A DNA stretch of 37,332 bases from NCBI GenBank assembly GCA_029547045.1, contig JAKPQL010000062.1, positions 1 through 37,332 of the forward strand, written 5' to 3'. This document shows positions 1 to 5,759 of this stretch, in pieces (within the stretch, counting starts at the first letter, position 1; the number at the start of each line of letters is the position of its first letter). The notes beneath the pieces are model-generated. The model worked only from the letters and a program-made list of their open reading frames with translations. It made no database searches and was not told the origin of the DNA. Source of the DNA: Deltaproteobacteria bacterium. Lineage in GTDB: Bacteria > Desulfobacterota > Desulfomonilia > UBA1062. The translations under genes and the position numbers were made by a program.

Positions 1-39
1 GGCGGCGGCGGCGGCGGTGGAGGCGGCGGCGGGTGGTAG
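1..39 (+). CDS. Glycine-rich C-terminal tail of a gene entering from the left (possibly TPM/YgcG-like)
   Basis: Read in frame from base 1, the DNA encodes eleven consecutive glycines (GGC/GGT/GGA/GGG codons), then Trp and a TAG stop at 37-39. Mixed glycine codons argue for a coding tail and not only slippage of a GGC repeat. Poly-glycine C-termini ending in Trp are typical of TPM-domain (YgcG/DUF477) membrane proteins, so that is the leading guess, but no domain is visible. It converges on the cyclase gene, whose stop begins five bases downstream. It could instead be a plain GGC microsatellite. Confidence 0.4.
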   Translation, partial: GGGGGGGGGGGW

Positions 40-44
40 CCCCT

Positions 45-1070
45 TCAGGCCCCGGCCGCCATGCGGTACGCGTACACCCGTACCTCGTCGGCCAGACCCT
101 TGAGGGTGGCAGTCCTCTCCCGGAATCCCTGCTGAAATGCCACCACCTCCCGGAAGGTGTTCTCGTCCACCAGGATCTCCAGCGACTCGGCCTTCTCCTG
201 GAGGCGGGCCGCCAGGTTGACGTGGTGGCCCACCACGCTGAAGGACTTGCGGGCCGTGCTGCCCAGGATGCCCACCGCCACGGGGCCGCTGGAGATGCCG
301 ATCCCCACCGAGAGCACGGGCCTGCCCTCCTGTTCGAGCTGGCGGTTCAGGTCGTTCACCGCGGACAGGATCTTCATGCCCGCCACCACGGCCTGGTGTG
401 GCGGGGACACGGACAGGGTGAGGATTCCGAACACGCCCATGACCGCGTCGCCCATGATCTTGTCCATCACGGCCGACTCCTCCAAGAGCGGCGGGATCAT
501 GGCGTCCAGGTAGCGGTTGAGCGTGGCGAACACCACCTCGGGCGGGTTGGTCTCGCTGAAGGAGGTGAATCCCCGGATGTCGGCGAACAGGATGCTCACC
601 TGCCTGCGCTCGCCCGACTCGAGCAGCTGTATCCGCCCCTCCCCCAGTGCCTGGACCAGCTCCTTGCCCAGGTACTGGTCCATGATCCGGGCATGCTTCT
701 CGTACAGGATGGTGGACTCGTTCGCCTCCTCGTAGAGGTGACGCTGCCGGAGCTCCTCGTCGGTCAGCGAGAGGAGGAGCACGAAGTGCCTGCCCGCCTG
801 ACGGACGATGTGGACATCCGCGTGCATGCCCTCGTCGATCTGCACGCAGGGAAGGACCAGAGGGGACTGCTTCAGGGGCAGCAGCCCGGTGAGGAACGGG
901 GCCTGGTCGAGGATGGGCGCCCTCTCCTTCAGGGGGCCGAGGCCGTACAGGGCACAGTCACCGCCGTATCCTTCCAGCCGGTCGTCCCTGTCCGCCACCA
1001 GGTAGGCGGGGTTGCGGTCCTCCACGCAGTTTTCCATGAGGTGGACCAGGAGCTCTTCGGGCAGCCACAT
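45..1070 (-). CDS. PAS-like sensor fused to class III adenylate/guanylate cyclase
   Basis: A 341-residue protein expected to make cAMP or cGMP from ATP or GTP. Residues about 20-110 look like a PAS-type sensor, followed by a short helical linker and a class III cyclase domain from about 155. The metal-binding Asp164 lies in FADIRGFTSF and Asp208 in MDKIMGDAVMGVFG. Lys204 is the usual adenine-recognising lysine, and the VNLAAR motif carries the transition-state Asn and Arg. The family partner of the lysine (Thr or Asp) appears to be Ser here, so ATP preference is likely but not certain. The start is the ATG at 1070, because it overlaps the GTPase stop as TGATG. A longer open frame upstream of 1070 is only the shadow of the GTPase gene. 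No transmembrane segment is seen, so it should be cytosolic. Translational coupling suggests the GTPase regulates or partners it. Confidence 0.9.
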   Translation of the reverse strand: MWLPEELLVHLMENCVEDRNPAYLVADRDDRLEGYGGDCALYGLGPLKERAPILDQAPFLTGLLPLKQSPLVLPCVQIDEGMHADVHIVRQAGRHFVLLLSLTDEELRQRHLYEEANESTILYEKHARIMDQYLGKELVQALGEGRIQLLESGERRQVSILFADIRGFTSFSETNPPEVVFATLNRYLDAMIPPLLEESAVMDKIMGDAVMGVFGILTLSVSPPHQAVVAGMKILSAVNDLNRQLEQEGRPVLSVGIGISSGPVAVGILGSTARKSFSVVGHHVNLAARLQEKAESLEILVDENTFREVVAFQQGFRERTATLKGLADEVRVYAYRMAAGA

Positions 1071-1579
1071 CACGTCACCCCCCACATGGCGCGGGCGAGG
1101 CCCTCCATGGCAGTGTGCAGGGCGAGGCCGCCGTGGGCGCTCACCGCATGGACGGCAAGACCCATGGAGTTCAGGGAAGAGAGCTGGTCCTCGTCCACCT
1201 CCCAGATGTCCCTGAGGTCGAGCTTGTTGACGAGCATCAGCTCGGGGATATCGCCAATGATCTCCCGCATGCGGGCCCGGATGTCCAGGGCGCGCTCGAG
1301 GGTGCCCCGGCGGGTGCCGTCCGCCACGTAGACGCACCCGTGCGCCCCAAGCAGGTATTCGGGCGGGATGCGGTAGAACGCGCTCTCGCCCTTGATGTCC
1401 CACACGATGAGCTCCCTGAGGCGCCCGCGCACCGGCACCACGGCCCGGGTGATCCGGACGCCCAGGGTCGAGGCGTAGTCGCCGGAGACGGCCTGGCCGG
1501 AGTACCCCGCCATCAGGCTGGTCTTGCCCACGGCCGCCGCGCCGAGGATGCAGATCTTTTTCCGTTGCGCCTCGCGCAT
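1070..1579 (-). CDS. Rab/Ras-like small GTPase
   Basis: A 169-residue single-domain GTP-binding protein. G1/P-loop is GAAAVGKTS (about 13-21), G2 is the Thr in STLGVRI, G3 is WDIKGES, G4 is NKLD, and G5 is VSAHGG. The overall pattern follows Rab/Ras rather than the Era/Obg GTPases. In G3 the usual WDTAGQE becomes WDIKGES, so the catalytic Gln is Glu and the preceding Ala is Lys, which may slow or change GTP hydrolysis. There is no C-terminal cysteine for lipidation. Its TGA overlaps the cyclase ATG. No Shine-Dalgarno sequence precedes the ATG, but a TTGACA lies 30 bases upstream (see promoter entry). Related small GTPases in bacteria, such as MglA, act as molecular switches. A role as switch for the adjacent cyclase is inference. 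Confidence 0.88.
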   Translation of the reverse strand: MREAQRKKICILGAAAVGKTSLMAGYSGQAVSGDYASTLGVRITRAVVPVRGRLRELIVWDIKGESAFYRIPPEYLLGAHGCVYVADGTRRGTLERALDIRARMREIIGDIPELMLVNKLDLRDIWEVDEDQLSSLNSMGLAVHAVSAHGGLALHTAMEGLARAMWGVT

Positions 1580-1585
1580 GGGGAA

Positions 1586-1614
1586 AGGGTACGTGGGTGC
1601 CGGGCCGTTGTCAA
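1586..1614 (-). promoter_or_regulatory. Possible promoter before the GTPase gene
   Basis: On the minus strand a perfect TTGACA (1614-1609) is followed by a 17-base spacer and TACCCT (1591-1586). The -10 is poor (3 of 6). The GTPase ATG follows six bases after it, so a transcript from here would be leaderless. The -35 overlaps the stop codon of the upstream small ORF. Confidence 0.25.
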
Positions 1615-1787
1615 CGGTGCAGCTCGGAGCAGACGTAGAGCACCGCGCCGTTGATGCCCGCGTGGGCGAAGTACACCAAGGGGATCTTCTTTGCGTCGAG
1701 CACCGGGAGGAGCTCCCTGGTGGGCTTGTAGTTCCGCGCGTTTTTGAAAGACCCTTGTGGCCGGGCGTTGCTGTACACCACGGACAC
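1611..1787 (-). CDS. Orphan small protein, 58 residues
   Basis: I do not recognise this protein. From a GTG at 1787 it reads 58 codons to a TGA at 1611. About nine in ten third positions are G or C, like the proven genes around it. The bias fades upstream of 1787, which is why I prefer this GTG to an ATG at 1856 that would give 81 residues. An AAGGGG lies about 12 bases before the GTG, which is a rather long spacing. The product is basic in its first half and ends in a hydrophobic stretch (IPLVYFAHAGINGAVLYV). No membrane segment or cysteine motif is convincing. It lies 31 bases upstream of the GTPase on the same strand and may be the first gene of the GTPase-cyclase operon. It could also be the surviving C-terminus of a decayed gene. 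Confidence 0.45.
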   Translation of the reverse strand: MSVVYSNARPQGSFKNARNYKPTRELLPVLDAKKIPLVYFAHAGINGAVLYVCSELHR

Positions 1788-2020
1788 CGGTGCGCGGTTC
1801 CCCTTCCCTGGGCAGGTGGTTTGGGTGTATGGTGTGTGAGGCGTTGAAGCCTTCATCCCCGGAAAGCGAAAGGACAGACACAGATGCCCACCATCACGGT
1901 ACCCACCCCTTCCTGCACGGACCGCCCCGGCATCGCCGCGGTGCCGCATTCCAGGAGGACGGCGTCCTTCGGGCGCTGCGCATCCGAGAGCGCTTCCTGC
2001 TCTCGATCTCGGAGGCACAG

Positions 2021-2827
2021 ATGAACCGTGCGGCCCTGACCATGTGCACCATACTCGCCATGGCTACCCTTGCCGGGTGTGCGACCACTCGGTTCATGGA
2101 CATGGGGTGCGCGACATATCCGCCCTATGAGGGAGAGGTTCAGGTCCTCGATGCGCCCCTCGAGGGAGTGGACTACGAGCTCATCGGGATCGTGTCGGCC
2201 GGTGGACCCTGGGAAACCTCGTACGAGAAGCTCCTGCAACAGGTGAAGGAAGTCGCAGCGCAGCATGGCGCCGATGCGGTCATGCTGTGCAGCGAGAAAA
2301 TCTGTTTCAGGATGGGCGAGAAGGATTCGGGCCTCGTTGCCCCTGCAGTTCGGATCAGGCACCGTGCGCCCGTCTCAGAGCAGGGAGCGCCCCGGACGGC
2401 TGCGCCACCGGTTGCCGCCCCGGCGCCTGCTCCAGCTCCGACGACAACCGAACGGGCGCTTGTGGAAAAGGGCCGTGTCACGCTGAATATCCAGTTCGAT
2501 ACCAACAGGGCCGTGGTGAAAGATCACTACTTTGCCGAGATGGCTGAATTGGCCGCTGTCATGAGGAAGCACCCCCACCTGCGGGTGATGATCGAAGGAC
2601 ATACGGACAGTATCGGGAATGATGGGTTCAACCAGGAACTCTCCCAGAAACGGGCCGATGCCGTGAGGGACTTCCTGGCGAGGCGTTTCGGTATCGATGC
2701 AGCCCGACTGGACGCCATCGGCTTCGGGGAGACCAGGCCCGTTGCAGACAACGATACCCCGGAGGGGAGACAGATGAATCGCCGGGTGGAAGCGGCTCTC
2801 GAGTATGAAAAGACGGTGAATCAATGA
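2021..2827 (+). CDS. OmpA-family peptidoglycan-binding lipoprotein
   Basis: A 268-residue outer-membrane or periplasmic lipoprotein. The signal peptide ends in the lipobox LAGC with Cys20 as the lipidated residue. Residues about 35-100 form a small alpha/beta domain (ELIGIVSAG, then a helix, then GADAVML) resembling YbjQ-like or DUF4156-like lipoprotein folds. A Pro/Ala-rich linker follows (about 125-150), then an OmpA C-terminal domain (about 155-268) with GHTDSIGND and NQELSQKRADAV, the region that holds diaminopimelate in peptidoglycan. The start is the ATG at 2021, with GGAGG eight bases upstream and a proper signal peptide. A longer in-frame extension to 1757 has no such support. The end overlaps the convergent MBL gene by seven bases. 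The likely role is anchoring the outer membrane to peptidoglycan. The job of the N-terminal domain is unknown. Confidence 0.9.
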   Translation: MNRAALTMCTILAMATLAGCATTRFMDMGCATYPPYEGEVQVLDAPLEGVDYELIGIVSAGGPWETSYEKLLQQVKEVAAQHGADAVMLCSEKICFRMGEKDSGLVAPAVRIRHRAPVSEQGAPRTAAPPVAAPAPAPAPTTTERALVEKGRVTLNIQFDTNRAVVKDHYFAEMAELAAVMRKHPHLRVMIEGHTDSIGNDGFNQELSQKRADAVRDFLARRFGIDAARLDAIGFGETRPVADNDTPEGRQMNRRVEAALEYEKTVNQ

Positions 2828-3657
2828 GCGGCGCCTGTTTTCATGGCGGCTTCCCGTGCACGGATGGTCGCCCGTACCATGTTTGCCATGCTGACATTCC
2901 CCAGGGTGAACAGCTTCACCAGGGCGACCTCTTTATAGGGCAACCTGTCGATGATCTCTTTTTCATCGAGCCCCTGGTCGTGGAGCGTGGCGACCTCCCC
3001 TGAGAAGTTTTCCAGGAATTCCAGCTTTGCCCGCAGCTTGGGCTTCCCGGCTGCAAGGACCGGGTTGTGTGCACAAAAAAGATCCTGAAAATCGAGGGAC
3101 AGCACGTTCCGCAGGGAACGGATCGTATCGTCCATGGTTTCGTCGGCGCGGAAATATCTGATCCGTGAAGAAAGATACAGGTCTCCCGAAAAGAGCCAGC
3201 CCTCGTTTCTTTCCAGGTACGAGGTGTGATCCGTGCTGTGCCCCGGGGTATGGATGGGCATGAGGGAGATGCGATTGCTCTCGATGAGCGGAGGAAGGAT
3301 GTCCATGGCAAGCCTTCCGGGGGGGCCCCACATATAATACTGGTATGGCCGTATGCTGAATCCGCGTTCCATCTTTTTCACGGTCCCGGGATGGCCGTAT
3401 ACGGGGACATGGTTTTCTCTCCGGATTGCGGCCGCATTGCCGCTGTGGTCTTCGTGGTAGTGCGTCAGGACCACCTGGTTTATCCTCCTCTCCCGGATGA
3501 TTTCGAGCACGTGCTTGCGCATCAGGCGTTGCGCGGTATCGATGCACACACCGTCGACCAGAAAGAGGTGCACGGTCATGACCGGCGGCCGGAGAAGGCC
3601 GTAGCCAAGCTCAACGGCCTCTACAGCGCCGTATTTCTTGATAGTGATAGTCTTCAC
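2821..3657 (-). CDS. MBL-fold metallohydrolase
   Basis: A 278-residue metallo-beta-lactamase-fold enzyme. The metal-binding motif THYHEDHSGN lies near residue 65, followed by HTPGHSTDH (about 137), SGDLYL with the bridging Asp (about 157), and a late His in AHNP (about 195). That is the complete ligand set for two metals. The C-terminal third resembles the winged-helix tail of the RNase Z/glyoxalase II-like MBL proteins. The substrate cannot be told from the sequence; thioester or other small-molecule hydrolysis is common. The start is a GTG at 3657 with AGGA about 12 bases upstream. No signal peptide, so cytosolic. It is a single-gene unit convergent with the OmpA lipoprotein, with an operator-like dyad upstream at 3701-3726. 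Confidence 0.85.
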   Translation of the reverse strand: MKTITIKKYGAVEAVELGYGLLRPPVMTVHLFLVDGVCIDTAQRLMRKHVLEIIRERRINQVVLTHYHEDHSGNAAAIRRENHVPVYGHPGTVKKMERGFSIRPYQYYMWGPPGRLAMDILPPLIESNRISLMPIHTPGHSTDHTSYLERNEGWLFSGDLYLSSRIRYFRADETMDDTIRSLRNVLSLDFQDLFCAHNPVLAAGKPKLRAKLEFLENFSGEVATLHDQGLDEKEIIDRLPYKEVALVKLFTLGNVSMANMVRATIRAREAAMKTGAAH

Positions 3658-3700
3658 GGGTGCTCGTGTCCTGCAGGGGATGCACGGGAATCGTCCCGTT

Positions 3701-3726
3701 CCTGTTGATATATACCATCAAACAGG
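3701..3726. promoter_or_regulatory. Operator-like inverted repeat
   Basis: CCTGTTGAT (3701-3709) and ATCAAACAGG (3717-3726) form a near-perfect dyad with one extra base in the right arm around a 7-base AT-rich centre. The centre carries TATATA-like sequence that could be the -10 of the MBL gene, about 45 bases from its GTG. Overlap of a dyad and a -10 is the usual arrangement for a repressor site. No binding protein can be named. Confidence 0.35.
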
Positions 3727-3799
3727 GACCTGATCAGTAACAACAGCACCATCCTCCGGGCATGGCGATCGTGACCGCCTGCACGTGCACGGCGCCGGC

Positions 3800-3829
3800 T
3801 TGACTCGCACGCACGCCGCGGCATACACT
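3800..3829 (+). promoter_or_regulatory. Probable promoter of the metallophosphoesterase gene
   Basis: TTGACT (3800-3805), an 18-base spacer and TACACT (3824-3829). The gene's ATG is at 3839, so the 5' leader would be only a few bases. An AAGGGA lies between the -10 and the ATG. Confidence 0.4.
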
Positions 3830-3838
3830 CAAGGGACC

Positions 3839-4945
3839 ATGTCCGCATTCGGCATCGTCTTCACCCTGCTGGGCTCCCTGATGCACGGGTACGTGTTCTG
3901 GCGCGCGGCGTCGGTGCCGGGCATCAGGCGCCGCATCTCCCGGGCGGGCCTCGTGTCCGGAGCTGTCGCCCTCTGGCTGGTGTTCCTGCTGGGACGTGCC
4001 TACCGGCACGGCAGCGTCGAGGTCTTGGCCGGATGGCTCCAGACCATGGGCATGACCTGGATGGCCATGCTGTTCCTCATGACCGTGTGCCTCCTGGCCG
4101 TGGAGGTCGTCACCGGGTTCGGCCTCCTCCTGAGCGGCCCTGCCAAGCGCATGCGGGGCATGGCCCTGGTCGCGGGCGTGGTCCTTTCGCTCATCGCCAT
4201 GGTGCAGGGCACGCGGGCCCCGGTGGTGGAGGATTACGAGGTGCGCCTGGAGGGACTCCCCGGGGAGCTGGACGGCACGGTCATCGTGGGCCTGTCCGAC
4301 CTGCACCTGGGGGACAGGCTCGGCAGACAGTGGCTCCATGCACGGGTGGACCAGGTCCGTGCCCTGCGACCCGACCTGGTGGTCCTGCTGGGCGACATCA
4401 TGGAGGGCCGCGGTGCGCTCCGGCAGGACCTGTACCCGGACCTTGCGCGGCTTCGCGCCCCCCTGGGCGTCTGGGCCGTGCCGGGAAACCACGAGACCTT
4501 CCACCGGGGGGACCTGGTCATGTCCCAGCTCAGGGCAGCGGGGGTGGAGGTGCTCCTCAACCGGTGGGCCCAGGTGCGGCCTGGACTGGTCCTGGCAGGC
4601 ATCGAGGACCTCACGGCGCTCAGCCGGTCGCGCCGCAGCGGAGACCCCCTCTCCATAGCCCTTGCGGGCAGGCCGCCGGGGGCCACGGTGCTCCTCTCCC
4701 ACACCCCCTGGCAGTACGAGCGCGCCGCGCGCGACGGCGTGGGCCTCCTGCTCAGCGGCCACACCCACGCGGGCCAGATCTGGCCCTTCGGATACGTGGT
4801 ACGGCTCACCTACCCCCTGCTCTCGGGCAGGTACGAGGTGGAGGGCATGACGGTCATCGTGTGCCGGGGCACCGGCACCTGGGGGCCTCGCATGCGTCTC
4901 TGGAAGCCCGGGGAGATCATGCGGGTGACGCTGCGCGCAGGGTGA
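3839..4945 (+). CDS. Membrane-anchored metallophosphoesterase (YkuE/YaeI-like)
   Basis: A 368-residue protein with about four hydrophobic membrane segments in the first 120 residues, followed by a calcineurin-like phosphoesterase domain. The domain's metal motifs come in order: SDLHLGD (about 155), LGDIMEG (about 185), GNHE (about 217), SHTP (about 290) and SGHTHAGQ (about 313). Members of this family in other bacteria are phosphodiesterases or phosphatases at the cytoplasmic membrane, some acting on lipid A precursors or UDP-sugars; the substrate here is unknown. The start is the ATG at 3839 with AAGGGA close upstream, because an in-frame start 54 bases earlier lacks an SD. Its TGA at 4943-4945 abuts the convergent purQ stop with no base between. 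Confidence 0.88.
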   Translation: MSAFGIVFTLLGSLMHGYVFWRAASVPGIRRRISRAGLVSGAVALWLVFLLGRAYRHGSVEVLAGWLQTMGMTWMAMLFLMTVCLLAVEVVTGFGLLLSGPAKRMRGMALVAGVVLSLIAMVQGTRAPVVEDYEVRLEGLPGELDGTVIVGLSDLHLGDRLGRQWLHARVDQVRALRPDLVVLLGDIMEGRGALRQDLYPDLARLRAPLGVWAVPGNHETFHRGDLVMSQLRAAGVEVLLNRWAQVRPGLVLAGIEDLTALSRSRRSGDPLSIALAGRPPGATVLLSHTPWQYERAARDGVGLLLSGHTHAGQIWPFGYVVRLTYPLLSGRYEVEGMTVIVCRGTGTWGPRMRLWKPGEIMRVTLRAG

Positions 4946-5758
4946 CTAGACGATTCCCCTGAGGAAGGCCACGGCGTTCTCGAACACGGCCAGGCCCTCG
5001 CCCTGTTTGGGGAGCCGCGGCTGCCGGGTCCAGGCCGGGTGGTTGGTGGGGTGGAGGTAGGCCTCGGGGTGGGGCATGAGGCCGAAGATGCGGCCAGTCC
5101 CGTCGCAGATGCCGGCAATGGCGGAAACCGAACCATTGGGGTTGTCCGGGTACTCCATGGTGGGCTGCAGGGCTTTGTCCGCGTACTGCACGGCCACGAG
5201 GCCCTTGTCCGTGATCTCGTCCAGGGTGGCCTGGGTGTCGGCCACGAACTTGCCCTCTCCGTGGCGCACCGGGACGAGGAGGCTCTCCATGCCCTTCGTG
5301 AACACGCAGGGGCTGTTCGGGTTCACCTTCAGCAGCACCCAGCGGTCCTCGAACCTGGCCGAGTCGTTGAAGGTGAGCGAGACGCGCCGCCTGCCCAGGG
5401 GGTTGCCGGGCAGGATGCCGGACTTCACCAGGGCCTGGAACCCGTTGCACACGCCCAGGATGAGCATACCCCTGTTGATGAAGACCTCGATCTCCTCGAA
5501 CAGGGTCTTCCCCGTTGTCTTCACCCGGGCGTGCCTGAGGCGCACGCTCTCCACCTGGGCCGAGCCCAGGTCGTCCCCGTCCAGGAACCCGCCGGGCAGG
5601 TTCAGGAAGTGGTAGTCGTTGATGGCGAATGCGCCGGAGAGGACCTCGCTGATGTGGGCGATGTCCGCCAGCGCCCCTGCCATGCGGCAGGCGTGCGCCA
5701 TCTCGGTCTCGCAGTTGGTGCCGTAGCCGGTGATGACGAGTGCCTTGACGGAAGCCAT
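4946..5758 (-). CDS. purQ: Phosphoribosylformylglycinamidine synthase, glutaminase subunit PurQ
   Basis: A 270-residue class I glutamine amidotransferase that supplies ammonia to PurL in step four of de novo purine synthesis. The N-terminal ITGYGTNCETE and LPGGF motifs are typical of PurQ. The nucleophile is Cys104 in GVCNGFQ. The His/Glu of the triad lie in MPHPEAYLHPTNHP near the C-terminus. It is longer than the ~225-residue small PurQ and resembles the version that partners large PurL proteins. The ATG follows the purL TGA by a single base and has no clear SD, so translation is probably coupled to purL. The gene order purSL-purQ supports assembly into one synthase complex. Confidence 0.95.
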   Translation of the reverse strand: MASVKALVITGYGTNCETEMAHACRMAGALADIAHISEVLSGAFAINDYHFLNLPGGFLDGDDLGSAQVESVRLRHARVKTTGKTLFEEIEVFINRGMLILGVCNGFQALVKSGILPGNPLGRRRVSLTFNDSARFEDRWVLLKVNPNSPCVFTKGMESLLVPVRHGEGKFVADTQATLDEITDKGLVAVQYADKALQPTMEYPDNPNGSVSAIAGICDGTGRIFGLMPHPEAYLHPTNHPAWTRQPRLPKQGEGLAVFENAVAFLRGIV

Positions 5759-5759
5759 A

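Noticed and set aside
1071..1403. N-terminal extension of the cyclase to 1403
   Set aside because: The extra residues are the GTPase gene read in another frame. The ATG at 1070 overlaps the GTPase stop.
1884..2024. 46-codon leader ORF before the OmpA lipoprotein, with AAAGGAC before its ATG
   Set aside because: The translation is Ser/Arg/Cys-rich and does not look like a protein. Its overlap with the OmpA ATG may be chance. The region 1788-2020 otherwise shows nothing I can support.
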